From contig CM023449.1 in NCBI GenBank assembly GCA_013339765.2, positions 37,464,353-37,528,352 of the forward strand: a stretch of 64,000 bases of DNA. The letters are read 5' to 3'. The stretch comes from Haemaphysalis longicornis (Eukaryota > Arthropoda > Arachnida > Ixodida > Ixodidae). The translations under genes were made by a program, and so were the position numbers. Below the pieces are notes generated by a model, which did no database searches, was not told the origin of the DNA, and saw only the letters and a list, made by a program, of their open reading frames with translations. Of this stretch, positions 1-11,010 are shown piece by piece (position 1 is the stretch's first letter; each line of letters starts with the position of its first letter).

Positions 1-1560
1 GTTTGTCGTTGCGAAATTGACTTTGTCGTTACGACAAAAAGGTGTGTCGTAACAACCGACGGCTTTGTCGTAACGACGCGACTTCTGTTGTCACAACAAA
101 ATTTTTTTTTCCTTCGACAGGAATTCTTGTTAGATTTTTAAGTATTCCTGTTGTAATTTTAGACTGGAGTATCCTGTAAATATGGCAGAAATGTCGCGCA
201 CAAAAGAACATGGTTCTCTACAGGATGGCATCTCCGCCTTGGCAAGCGCAAAGCCGACTCTGTAACATTATTATTGAGGACGGCGCATGGAGTAAACCTT
301 TTTTGCTCCCGTAAACACCCCCCGCATGTTTGTTTTATAGGTCCGCATACCGTTTCTCTCTAGCAGGCGTCCTTCCTTCGACCGAGTGCTTCTTCATGCC
401 TTCCTCTAGCGAATGGGCTTATGAACTTTTGGCTCAATCTCGATGGATGAGAAAAAGAAGCAACCTATAGAAGATCATTTATTGCGGCTGCTTGCTTCCA
501 GAGATTAATCACGCGCCCCTCACCACATCGTTCCTGCTGTCATCTGTCGGAACACGGCTTAACTCCACTGCACCTGCGAGATTCTTAAGCGGACCTGAAG
601 GTTTCTCGGTCGATGCGCTTCCCCTGATCGATGCCACTGTCTCTCGCTTTCCTCTCCTTTCACTGTGGGCCCCAGTCATATATTATTTGTTACGCTTCGC
701 GAGATACGTTAACCACTGATGCAACGTCTCGCCTCCAAGGTATCGCTACCCCTTCCCAACCATGCCGCAGTGCCGCTAAAGATTTGCAAAGCTTTTGGGT
801 GCTCTTAAATAACCGAAACCGGCGCTGCGTGTATGGAGTTATTGTAGGGTTCAATTTTCATAAACGTCTTCCCGAGTTACGCTCCTGTTTGGACATTCTC
901 GGACGTATGAGGTGGTAAAAGTTGCCCAAGAGATTTTTCTTTCAAGTAAAACAACGCCTACGTTCATTTTGTACTTTTGCTTCAATTTTGTGTCTGAACC
1001 TGACGTGATGCGTAAGCGTTGTAAGCCGATTCTCTGTGTCGCAAACTTTCACTTTATTTGGTAGCACTGAAGGAACACATCAACTGAGATGACCTGCTTC
1101 TTTTGTTTTTTTAAAAAGCGTTGACTATCTTGGTGGGACCAGTGGCATCCTATCAAGAAAACTAGGGCATTTCCCCGTAGCCTCGTCGGTTGACCTAAGA
1201 GCTCTGATAAGAACTCTGGACACACCGTGCGTGCTTTCAACCGGGTTTCCAATGTGGCTAAACGGTCACCTGAAATTAGGAAAAAAGGAACGGCACGACC
1301 ATACACGCATCGATTATGACGCATATGTGCAGTAGTATGACTATATCTGATAAACCGTGTATCAGTATACATTTAGATCGTTAATAGACGCGTTCATTTA
1401 GTGCACGAAAAAACCGTCGCATGGGTTCGTTCATTGTTTTAGATTTGAGTCTTGTAAGGTTTGACGATCGATTGGAGGCCGTTTCAGCTAAGTTTGGACG
1501 CACTTTTGGCATTCCCGCTTCTCTTGGCTTTCTTTAGAAAAGGATGGCAATTTTTTAAGT
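1..1560. other. non-coding stretch with a degenerate ~21-bp tandem at its start
   Basis: I recognise no gene here. The first ~80 bases carry four diverged copies of a unit beginning TTGTCGTWRCGA, at about 3, 23, 45 and 65. The second and fourth are themselves near-palindromic (GTCGTTACGAC, GTCGTAACGAC). The array probably continues upstream of the window. The rest is unremarkable AT-rich sequence. Confidence 0.5.
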
Positions 1561-1614
1561 GCAATGCACTTCTTAAGCGACCCTGAACCTGCGTCCACCG
1601 GCGATGTCCGCATC

Positions 1615-1736
1615 ACATACCCACGTGGGGGATTGGCCAGGAATCTCCTCGTCTTCCTTGGCAACGGGGGGAGATGGGCGCGCGCTGCCTGGCCGCTGAC
1701 ATGGCACATACCCACGTGGGGGATTGGCCAGGAATC
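1615..1736. repeat. 31-bp direct repeat, two copies 91 bp apart
   Basis: The 31-base unit starting ACATACCCACGTGGGGGATT occurs at 1,615-1,645 and again, identically, at 1,706-1,736. The GC-rich spacer is unrelated. Short open frames cross the region on both strands but match nothing I know. It is best read as a fragment of a dispersed repeat with internal direct repeats. Confidence 0.7.
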
Positions 1737-1763
1737 GGGCGTGAGAAGGGCTAATGCACCCGC

Positions 1764-1960
1764 TTAAAGGAGTACTGACACGAAATTTCAAAGCTGAGAT
1801 CCGCTCTAGCAATCAAGTACAACGACAACACAAATAGGTGTCTGTGAATAAATGCATCTTTCTTTCTTTGTAGTTGTGTGTGTGTGTGTGATCTCTCTTT
1901 CGCGAACATTACCGAACCGCGCAAATTCAACTCGTGCATTCGCACTTTCACATTCTTCCC
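1764..1960 (+). mobile_element. candidate left end of a TTAA-flanked DNA element
   Basis: TTAA at 1,764-1,767 is followed by AGGAGTACTGACACGAAATT. This has the same TTAA-AGGR start as the better-defined elements at 26,690, 44,816 and 58,877. No matching right end was found downstream, so the true extent is unknown. The interval includes a short GT run near 1,875. Confidence 0.35.
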
Positions 1961-4050
1961 CTCGGGGAAATGCGGGGAATTTTTTTAAGTCCGTCGTGAG
2001 GTCGCCAGATTAAGTGGATATATTTATGGTTTAGTTTGTTCGTACTTCGATTGTGCTATTTTATATTGTTTTTTTTAACTTATTCACGTGGGGCGCTTAA
2101 TTAGGTAGGCCTCGAGATTTTACTATTTCGTCTACACTTTCTACACATTTTTTTCCTCCTTCGAACGATGGTAACCTTTTTTGGGGGTAACTTGGCGAAA
2201 TTGGGTAACTCAATTTTTGTGTCGTTGCAATTTTTTTCCGTTTTTCTTTTCGCTTGCGACGATCGACATTTTTACTATTTAAATGAATAAGCGCGAATAC
2301 GCGACAAGAGATTGGCCGTGTCTTTTCCTCAGGTTTTGATTTTTTTGTTGTCCCGTTTAGTTCAATACGCCGCACTCTTGCCCATATATAACTGCTGTGA
2401 AAAAATCCGCAGAAATTCAGAGCATTGTCTACTAATGCGTAGCATTCTTATACCGCTTTCCTAGAGCGTGAGTTCTTTGCAGCCAAATGTTTTTGTTTTT
2501 CTCAAATATGTCCGACCAATTATCTCCATTTACGCTATTGTAACGATTGGAGGAGTTACTTCTACCAAATCTGCATTTTTGTGTAAATAATAGGCATTAC
2601 AGGTTTCGCTATTTTCGCTACTTTTTCTATTTTTTTATTTTTTTATTTTTCCGAGCAGTTGTCTCTGTGTACGCTGTTAAAATGACTACATGTGTTACTT
2701 TACCAAATCTGCATTTTCGGGTTACACGCTCTAATGTTACACAGCTCGAATTCGGCAAGCCAATGGGGATCACGCACAAAACATATCACTCGAATCCTGT
2801 CCTTGAACAGCCGAACTTTTGGCGAGACAGTTACGAGCGGAGGATCCTACACACGTTTCACATAACCAAAGGATTCTAGAACAGTTCCAAAGAGGGCACT
2901 CACATCTCCAGGTGTCCCACAAAGTCAGTAGTTATAAACCACTATTGATTAGTCTATATTTGATCTCTTGATCTTTCACGAATTATCCTAAGAAGCTTGG
3001 TATAGTTGTACAATTGTTGTTACGAATTCTAATAAAAGAAGAGGAGGCTCCCGGAACATACCGCACCAGTATCACCGTCATTGTAGATCAGTCATCGCCT
3101 TTAAAGAGATTCGATCGGGGGTCTCACGGGTCCATTTCCTGGCGGCTCAACCGCAACAAGGTGGTCGCTCCGGGACAATTGTTTCTTGCATGCCGGATTT
3201 CTCATAATCTTCATGTCAGTCTTCTTCGCCGAGTTTTGTTTATAAACAGGTTAATAAATCCCCCCCCCCCTCCTGTGGCCACTCGCAAACCAATGCTCTG
3301 AACCGTCAGGAATCCAGAAACGAGACTGCTACTTTTAGCTCCCCATCTCTTGACCAGCTCGAATCTCGTACGTTACCGTATTTATTCGATTATAAGCCGG
3401 TCACGATTATTAGGCGGAGGTGCAGTTTAGAGAGTAAAAAAATCGCCATATACTTATACTGAGCCTCTAGTACAAGGCGAGGTATAACTGAGACTACGGA
3501 TTTCGTAAAAAAAACACCCTCGCGTTATATTCGCATAAATACGGTATACCCGGATTGGACAGTTCCTGCCGTACTCCCCGCATTTCCATTTTGATTGCCT
3601 GTAACTTTCCATGAGAGCGTTCACTGAAAACACGGCTGGTGTGAATTTCGGCTATGTCCTAATGCGAAGATAATTAACTCTCCACGTTCTGGGCACTGTG
3701 TTCTGAGTTCTTCGAATAGGTCAGGGGCTGCTTCCGCTTTCTCCTGCTTTCTTCTCAATATGCAAGGGGTGGTAATAATTAATGAGTTTTATTCTTGAAT
3801 ACAATATGCGGTGACGGATCAATTCTAGTTTTTGAATAATAATTAGTGAGGTGTTCTGCCACCCCCCCCCTTTATTTCTTTAATTTTTTTAATTAAAGAC
3901 TTAATTTTTCGGCATACGGGCAGGAACTAAAAGCATTCAGTGCGTGACACACGCTCCTGACCCTTTGCAGTTCATTACAGAGGGCGCGTGTCAATCAACT
4001 ATGCACGCTTAAAAATAGCATACAGTCATGCACAAAGAAAAAAGTAAAGC
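1960..4050. other. non-coding, AT-rich stretch
   Basis: No gene or recognisable transposon was seen. It contains several T-rich runs (about 2,240, 2,620-2,650) and short C runs (3,262-3,271 and 3,864-3,872). ORFs here are short, overlap on both strands and show no family motif. Confidence 0.5.
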
Positions 4051-4745
4051 TCCTCCACACGATGTGAAAGCTACCGTAAGTACAGAGCAGTGAATCGCCA
4101 TAATTGGCTGTAGCGCCGTTATCCGCTCACTGCTACCACCCAATGCAATTCAAATTTTCCCGTCCTCGGAGAGCTCGCGTGCTCTCTGCCTGAAACTGCG
4201 CCAGCGGGAGTTCGGTTCTTTTTGTACTTGCTTTTCCAACCGCTCGTGCCCGCGTTGCACTGTCGCTTTTTTTCGCTTAAAAAAAACCAACCGAACGAGC
4301 GTTCCTAACTAAATGAACGCGGGCGCTGCGGGTTAATTAAGCATATTTTGCCTCAAATGTACCTGCAGTTTTTTTTTTTTTGCGCTAAGCAACGGGAAGA
4401 TGTATGACAAGCATCAGCTTTTCACGAGCTTCAACCTTTTACGACTATATAAACTGTTTTAACTCCGTTAAGCTCAGTAAAGAAAACACAAGACGAGGGA
4501 GACAAGCACGAGCGCTCGTCCTTGTCTCCCTCGTCTTGTGTATTCTTTACTGCGCTTGACGGACTTCTAATGGATTACCAACTCGCTCGTATCCACCCGT
4601 TGTTATATAAACCGCTTGGCTTTCGAAGCCTCTGGGTTACGCCGTGACGACAGCCGCTATGACGGAACGCCGTGGGGCTCTACTTGGGTCCACCGAACGA
4701 GCTACGATGGCAAGGCGAGCAAGTAAAGTGCTCTGCAATTAAAAC
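4050..4745 (+). repeat. repeat family B, copy 1 (interrupted by a hairpin element)
   Basis: The sequence from about 4,058 to 4,745 is colinear with 34,755-35,345 and partly with 7,560-7,850. Shared landmarks are GCGCCGTTATCCGCTCA, GCCAGCGGGAGTTC, TCCTAACTAAATGAA, GTATGACAAGCA and GGCTCTACTTGGGTCCA. Copy 1 differs from copy 3 by a 159-bp insertion at 4,455-4,613. It has no long ORF. Its superfamily is unknown; a non-autonomous DNA element is likely because the copies end at similar points. Confidence 0.75.
4455..4613. mobile_element. 159-bp hairpin (foldback) element with 9-bp target duplication
   Basis: The insertion into repeat B is bounded by direct repeats TATATAAAC at 4,446-4,454 and 4,614-4,622. 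Its core, about 4,465-4,565, is an inverted repeat with roughly 50-bp arms centred on GAGCGCTC. The inner 40 bases of each arm differ at two positions. A non-palindromic tail of about 45 bp lies on the right. There is no coding capacity. The 9-bp duplication suits several cut-and-paste superfamilies, for example MULE, but no transposase is present to decide. Confidence 0.75.
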
Positions 4746-4854
4746 AAATAAGAAGTGTAATAATCGTACATTAGCAACAGCAGGGATCAGAAACTGTACA
4801 ATGTACAGAAACAACTTTTTTTTTCTGAAATACATTGTCGACTGAAGCCCGTTA

Positions 4855-5088
4855 TACATGGTGCGAATTTCGGCGGCAAATCCGCAGCTGAGGCGCCGCT
4901 GGTGCGGCAAAAGGATCTATTCTAGTTGCTGTGGCGAGTTTCCAAATGTTTGGAACAGTCGAACTCCTGTGAACACCGCTTGGCATTTGGCATTTTGCCG
5001 CAGCCCTGAAGATAGGAAAACAGAACGTTTAGCCGCACCAGCGGCACCATATCTGCGGACTCGCCGGCACAATTCGCACCATGTGGAA
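4855..5088. mobile_element. inverted-repeat element, ~55-bp arms
   Basis: The left arm (about 4,856-4,912, starting ATGGTGCGAATTTCGGCGGC) is the reverse complement, with gaps, of the right arm (about 5,032-5,086, ending GACTCGCCGGCACAATTCGC then ACCATG). The spacer of about 120 bp is AT-balanced. Short ORFs across it are by-products. It is probably a MITE or foldback element; its target duplication is not clear. Confidence 0.55.
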
Positions 5089-5319
5089 CGAGCTTAATGC
5101 CTGAACTGCTGGTGTCGTAGTTTGGGATGCAATTTCGATCATTTGGCTCAATTTGCAGGCGAAATTTGTTTTGCATTGTCGCACGGTTTACAAGGGGTGA
5201 TTTCAGCCAAAATTTTTGTGTATAATAAGTGAAAGAATCCATGTCAAACAGGATAAACTAACATATTGTAATATTTACGAGAATTCATAGATTTGCAATC
5301 GTTTCTTAGGAACTTATAA

Positions 5320-5720
5320 GCCCTCATTCACACAGCCATCACATTCTCCGTCACGGCGCCATCACGTCAAAAAACTGCGACAGAGACGTAACGGAGTAGC
5401 GTTCGTACTGGAGCTCTCCGTCAGTGTACGGGGTCGTCTGCCTAGTGATCAGTTTAGCCTAGAATTGAGCGTTCTTAACCTGAACAGTAAAGTAAATGGT
5501 TGACACTTTACCATGAGAGCACTTTTCGCAAAATTTAGCCCTAAAAATTTGTTTTTTAATTGGCTGGTTTACCACGGGCGTGGTCCCGTCGCGTTAACGG
5601 AACGGAAACGTAGAGCTCGGCTTCCCGTCACCGTCGCACCATTTTCGGCGAGAAATCGCCCGAGAAACCGTCGCCCGTGACGGAAGACGGTGACGTGACG
5701 GTGACGTGGCGGGGTTACAA
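5320..5720. other. CG-rich block with repeated GTGACG / CGTCAC motifs
   Basis: Motifs such as CCGTCACGG and CACGTCA near 5,358-5,376 are mirrored by GACGGTGACGTGACGGTGAC near 5,687-5,706. This suggests imperfect terminal inverted repeats around a ~380-bp element. The pairing is degenerate and no target duplication was seen. Confidence 0.35.
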
Positions 5721-6146
5721 ACGGCTGGGAGGATGACGCCTAATGGTTACGCAGTGGCCCGAACATGAAGAGTTGCAGAAACATGTCTTAATTTTCTTGT
5801 GCTTGCATGTCGCGGATGTTTCAGGGCACGTGGGAAAATAGTCTTTGTTTTTCCACCTGGGCGACGCATCCAAACACATTGCTCGCAAAAAAGCAAATTC
5901 ATTGACTCCAATCTTCGCGAAAACAAATAGCTTCAAGTACAATTTCTTCAATTTCTTCCCATTTCTTCAATGAGTTCGAAAAACATTTCTCTTATTAAAT
6001 TTTCGGTGCAAACATTTATTCATTCTTGTCAATATGTGCAACCTTCTTTATGTGAATAGTGTCGTGCATTCTGCGTTGTACCCACTCCTCCTTGGGCCAT
6101 ATTTTTGGCCGGCAGTATCGTCAAATAAAGTTGGCTACATAATAAC

Positions 6147-6221
6147 AAACTCATACTGCTAGCGTGTGTATCATCTTTTCCCATTTCGGCCAGTGTTATA
6201 CTTCGCTAGCAGTATGAGTTT
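6147..6221. repeat. 18-bp perfect inverted repeat with 39-bp loop
   Basis: AAACTCATACTGCTAGCG at 6,147-6,164 is exactly reverse-complemented at 6,204-6,221. The core GCTAGCAGTA reappears in the palindrome at 6,864-6,925, so the two hairpins may belong to one family or one larger element. Confidence 0.7.
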
Positions 6222-6239
6222 ATTTCTCCCCAGTTCATT

Positions 6240-6810
6240 GGGGAAACTCTTATAATATTATGAGCGGGACATCTTGCGCGGTCGCTTTCGCCAGTCGTGC
6301 GCAGCTGGCCTCTGCACGGCCGTTTCCTAAGCACCTCGTGGCTTACGAAACAGAAAGCCGAAGATTACCGCGTCGACACAGGCCGACTGCTATCCTTAAT
6401 GCGAGAAACGGGCGGAGGGGAACTTGCGAAATGCGCGTAAGCTACTGACGAAAGACGAACGCGTGCCACCGCCTGGACGTTGTCGGTGCGTTTGATGTCC
6501 GGCCGAGTGGCCCGAAGTACGGCCAGTGTTTACGAGAACCGCAGGTGTGCCCCCACAGTGGACGCCGCACAACGTCCCGTCGGAAGCGTAGGAAGCTGGG
6601 ACGAAACTGACGCCGTCCCCACCAGCCGGGCTGCGGCGAGAGCGTATCGGGCGGTCGTAAGGAACGCGATTACGACGTGCTGGACATTTCAGATAACGAA
6701 GAAATACAGGGCCTTCCTGCCAAACAAATTGCGTTTAGACAACTAATGCCACAGTGGGAACATTTTATTAGAAGTTGCAACTTTCCCCTGTGTTATATTT
6801 TGTATTAAAA
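6240..6810 (+). other. unrecognised GC-richer, coding-like stretch
   Basis: Base composition rises compared with its neighbours. Three consecutive plus-strand open stretches lie in different frames: 6,260-6,448, 6,480-6,746 and about 6,611-6,806. The last is acidic and reads plausibly as protein (DYDVLDISDNEEIQGLP...), ending just before an AT-rich tail. I recognise no domain. It could be the decayed 3' part of a transposase gene or chance; it lies between the hairpins at 6,147-6,221 and 6,864-6,925. Confidence 0.25.
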
Positions 6811-6863
6811 GGTTGTTCGACTGTGCTCGTTGATGTATCTTGGTAGCATCACTAGCCATGGCT

Positions 6864-6925
6864 AGCAGTATAAAAGCGCAAATTAGACACAGTGCACTGT
6901 GTCTAATTTGCGCTTGTATACTGCT
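6864..6925. repeat. 62-bp near-perfect palindrome
   Basis: The 31-base arms meet at AGTGCACT with no spacer. There is one mismatch (TATAAAAG against the complement of CTTGTATA). A second, 14-bp palindrome CTAGCCATGGCTAG abuts its left end. The structure would extrude as a hairpin and is typical of foldback or MITE ends. Confidence 0.85.
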
Positions 6926-6929
6926 TTTG

Positions 6930-7560
6930 TGGTTTTTTCTTCCTCAAAAACAACTTTCGTTCTCTATGGTCCGTGGTTATCGTTTTTTGTTGTTATTATA
7001 TGCAGTTATTACTGTTTTGGTTTATACGCTTGCGATGCATGGGTATCACTTTTGCATTCGCACTTCAGCAATTATGCCTGTATTGTCGCTTGCCCAGGCT
7101 CCAGCCTTGCACTTTAGAGGCCACGGACCAGTCAATCTGCGCAAGCAGCTTTTAAAAATCTGCAAATCTTTCTCTAGCTCTCTTTCTCTCTCTCCTGCGT
7201 GCTTCTTATAACAAACCCCAAGCGCTCAGTCAGACCATGACGCGAGAAAAAAAAAACACTGAAACATTGACACTCTTGCCTTTCAGCTCAAACAGATCAA
7301 CCCGCAGCATCCGCAACTTTTCCGGGCCACAACGTCACCAAAGAATCGAAGATGGCCTCTGCCTTTCCTGTGCCGTGGTGAGTGAAAACCGCTGCGTCTG
7401 GTCCAGCTCTCGTCGCTGAATTTGAGAGCTTGGAAACATACATGGTAGATGGAGCAACTTCGTTTCAATACGCTCTCTCGACGCCGAAGTAAAGCTATCG
7501 CGTAGATGTCACCTGCAACTTTTCTCTTCGGAGGGGAATTCTTTTGCTTACTATCGTAAA
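6930..7560. other. non-coding stretch
   Basis: Overlapping plus-strand ORFs up to 123 aa (6,840-7,211) are hydrophobic because the DNA is T-rich. They share no motif with a known family and begin inside the palindrome. I call no gene. Confidence 0.45.
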
Positions 7561-7850
7561 ACACGACCAAATCAGCATTCTTAACTAAATGAACGCCGGG
7601 AATGCCCGTTAATTGCATATGTTTTGCTTCAAATGTACTTGCACCCCGCTAAATAATAGGGACATGCATGACATGAGCCAGCGGTTCAGGAGTTTTGTAC
7701 AGTGTTGACTATATGAACCGCTTGTTCAAGTATGCTATTAACTCTAGGCCGGAAGGCAGAATCGAGTGACAAGCGGGTATCTTTTCTAAGCCTCTGTTTA
7801 GGTGGGTGATGGCGCGGGGCTCTTTCTGGGTCCGTGACGCCACGTTCCTG
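7560..7850 (+). repeat. repeat family B, copy 2 (partial)
   Basis: It begins near TTCTTAACTAAATGAACGCC and follows copies 1 and 3 in order through a GACATGCATGAC-like block, GCGGTTCA, TATATGAACCGCTTG and GGGGCTCTTTCTGGGTCC. Only the 3' half of the family is present. No ORF. Confidence 0.65.
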
Positions 7851-7924
7851 TGGTGTCATGGATGTCGACACCCGTGTTGATACTCGCGCGTTGACACCCG
7901 TGTGGTGTCACGGGTGTCAACGCG
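7848..7924. repeat. hairpin with 16-bp arms plus a 51-bp direct repeat
   Basis: CGCGTTGACACCCGTG at 7,887-7,902 pairs exactly with CACGGGTGTCAACGCG at 7,909-7,924 across a 6-base loop. A related GTGGTGTCATGGATGTCGAC lies about 51 bp upstream, so the GTGTC/GACAC unit occurs both directly and inverted. The hairpin sits at the edge of repeat B copy 2. Confidence 0.75.
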
Positions 7925-7959
7925 CTACGACCCCACGCCGGGCCGCTTAAGTGCACTGA

Positions 7960-8370
7960 ACTTAAAAGAACAAGAGCCAAGCGGTACGTCGAAGAGAAAG
8001 CTTGAAGTACGCGGCAGAAATGGTGTTCTATCGACCGTAAAGGCCAATGTCGCCCCAGTGAATCTATCTGGGAGTGGCCCGCAAATCGGTTTTTGTCATC
8101 GTCTATGGTAAGACTCGCTGGTCGATGGTCCTCTATACGTAACAAGCTACTCGATCAGGTGACCACTCCGAGGTGTGCTTTCACTATGAGCCCAAGCGTT
8201 CAGCGCGAAGTGAGCGCTGCTTATGTTTTCGCATACCTTCCCCTAGATTGGTTACTTTCCCTTTTCTTCAGATTGAAGGAAAAGTAGCTAGTCCGCCGAC
8301 GAAGGGGTCGGTACTTTCCTCAATCAGAAAGTTCCCGACCGACGAAGACACCGAGATTTTTCAAATATAG
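7960..8370 (+). repeat. repeat family I, copy 1
   Basis: It is colinear with 56,150-56,520. Shared landmarks are GTGTTCTATYGACCGTAAAG, GAGTGGCCCG, AGCTACTCGATCAG and GCGCATACCTTYYMCT. No long frame is conserved between the copies, so it is probably a non-coding transposon fragment. Confidence 0.65.
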
Positions 8371-8379
8371 TAGCGCTGA

Positions 8380-9196
8380 CAGTAGAGAAGCAGCTTTCTT
8401 TTAATGAGCCGTCGTTGCTCTGAACGGTAACTGAACATAGGATGAGAATTGTGTGGCTCTGCGTGCCGCATGGCTGTTAGGCACAACACATTAAGCCTAA
8501 CTTCCCATTTTGAGGTTCAAGACGTTAGGCCTGACGTCGCATCTTGGGGTTTTGCACCTCAAACTGGCACCCGCTGAAGAAATTGCTGACTGAACGCCAA
8601 GCAGCAGGTACCGATTCGCGCCACACATTCAAATCCTAAACGTTAGGCCTACGGAGCTCACACCAGAGAGCTGCTGTGGGTGTTCCAGAAAAGTGGTGCT
8701 TACCTCGAGAGTAGCACATACTCGCAGTGTAGGAATAGCCAACCAACGAATTCATCACGAGAGAGCTCCGCGTTCAACTCTCCTCGTCGTTAGATGAAGG
8801 GGTTCATGATTTGTTATTGTATGTTAATTATATTTATGGCTCTTAAAACGGGTATATGTCAAGAGATCCGTCGGCACGGCTTGTCGGCATAGTTGTAATT
8901 ATACATGTAGGGTACATTTATAATTGCTTACGACTTATGAACGCTAACGTTGAAAGAAATATTTTGTTTCTTTGAGAGCTTGTATGCGCGGTTCTCCTCT
9001 GTGATTCGTCACGTGACTCTCGGCGCATCCGCTCGGTCGGCGTTACGTAATCTGTGCTGAGCGAATGATACCTTATTTTTGGTAATTCACGTGAATATTT
9101 TATATCTGCTGTCCCACAGAGTGCTATATTCGTTTTTTGCGGACGTCAATCTATCTTTTTTGACGAACTGCGGTTTGGTCTTCAGTGTCCCTTTAA
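8380..9196 (-). other. non-coding stretch ending in a candidate TTAA element terminus
   Basis: Nothing gene-like was seen. At the right edge, ...CAGTGTCCCT at 9,183-9,192 is followed by TTAA (9,193-9,196). Read on the minus strand this is TTAA-AGGGACACTGAAGACC, the terminus type seen elsewhere in the window. The other end was not found. Confidence 0.35.
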
Positions 9197-9199
9197 GGA

Positions 9200-10055
9200 G
9201 ATACCTAAACGAATTTACACTAAGAAAACAACTTGGGCTGTTCTTGAAGGGTATTTTTATGACTTTATAAAAGACATATTTAAGACTTTATAAAAGGCCT
9301 GCCCAACGGAGCCCGGCAGGCCTAACTAATTAGTATTATCTAGGTGTTCTTATTGAGGTGACAAGCGTGGGTTGCGGAGTTTAGCATACGAGCAAACACG
9401 TTCTGGGGTCTCGGTCTGACCAGCGTTTTGTGAGGAACGCGGGTGTAAAAAGGCCGCGATATAAAAAAATGAATACAGGCACATAACTAGGAAGGAGCGT
9501 TATATTTAACTGCATTTCTTAAATGCGGTAAAGGTTTTGTATTTTCTTTCTGCTGAAACAACACATGCCATAAAAAATGGGTGAATACGCCTAAATACCA
9601 CAGCCGAGTTGTAAATCGAAGTCCCTTCGCGGAAAATCAAAGGTCTCAAGGGAACCGAGAAAAACGTGTCGCAGGTAAATGCAAGCGAAGCAGGGAGGGG
9701 TCAGTGCGGAAGGGGAACTCTGTTCTTTCGGGCAACGAGGAAAAAGCTGTTGCCGCGCCGATAACAAGAAAGCGACGTATGCAACCGGAAATTTTTCGAC
9801 GTTATTAGTTTAAAGCCTTATAAGTTTACATTTCCAACCTACACATGTTATTCTCTTGAAGAATAACTTAAATCGAATTCGCTCGTTCATAAAGACCTTA
9901 AGTGTAATTAGGTATATCTAACGCGAACTAAAATAACTGAATTTTTTGAAGTGTCAAAATACCTGACTAATCTGACCAAACGTAAGATCTCATTGCTTTG
10001 ATTATCAATTTTGCAAAACTTGCCTATTCAAGTTGGTAGTGTGGGAACTTGGTAA
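9200..10055. other. non-coding stretch
   Basis: AT-rich. One basic ORF of 75 aa at 9,581-9,808 has no recognisable motif. No repeat pairing was found within the window. Confidence 0.4.
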
Positions 10056-10059
10056 GGTG

Positions 10060-11010
10060 GAACGAGTAGAATTTGACGCGCTCACGGGTGGCAACGTATT
10101 TGGGGTTCGCAACAATATCATCCAATATCATCCCGATCGCACTGATAGGTGTGGGCCGCCAACCACTGTGCACAATTTCTACTTACGGGTAATTGAGTGC
10201 ATTAACCGCTGGCCATATTCTGATGCGCCGCTTGGGGAATAGCGGAAAAGGTACGCACGCTTCTAAAAATTGATTGAATAGGGGTTCCACAAATTCCAAT
10301 GAAATTGTCTTGAGGGCTCGTTCCATATTAGGCTCGTTACAAACAGCTACATAGCATCAGTAGAGGGCCGCGCTATGGTTGTTTCCACAAAACGTTCTAA
10401 GGCAAGGGTCATTCCGCTGGAAGCACCGTCAAGTCTTGTCATTACGTTGTCTACCACGCGAATTATCTGGGCTGTTTTTAGGTCCATCAAAACAATTTTT
10501 TTTTTCGAATTCTCGTGCTTACTGAGGTCTCGGAGATGAAGAAATAAGGCGTTCTTGGAACTGTAGCACATTCAAGAAGGCAATGCTTTGCGAACGGTTG
10601 CCAACTTTCCAACGAAACAAACTGGATGTGATGACTTAGGAACTGAATGGCGTTGCCAAGACAGTGAGGAAATGGCGCAGTTCGCTTTCGGTGAAAGAAT
10701 GAGACAGCTGGAACTCGATTACGACGTCTCCCCAGCTCCAAGAAAATGTTCCCTTTTTTCGTCCGACCAGACGAACCCAACGACTGGAAAGACGGTCGCA
10801 TATCTTTGCTCCAGCGTTATATTGAAAAAAAAAAAAAAAGAACGGCACAAATGGATATAAAAAAGGCGAACGTGAAAGACAGGGCGGCAGGGATATTGCT
10901 TGCAACTCTTTGCGTGTGTGTGCATGGAGGGTGCGTCTATATTTCTGGTCTTCCTATGCTATGGCACAAGCAGCATTTTGATATGATAGTGTACGCCTCA
11001 AAACCAATCG
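10060..11010 (+). repeat. repeat family C, copy 1
   Basis: It is colinear with 62,745-64,000. Shared landmarks include TCATCSYGATCSCA, GTGTGGRCCGCCAAC, GCATTAACCGCTGGCC (compare the second copy), AAACTGGATGTGATGAC and the A-tract near 10,827-10,840. The second copy holds a SINE that this one lacks. ORFs overlap on both strands and are not conserved between copies. Confidence 0.65.
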
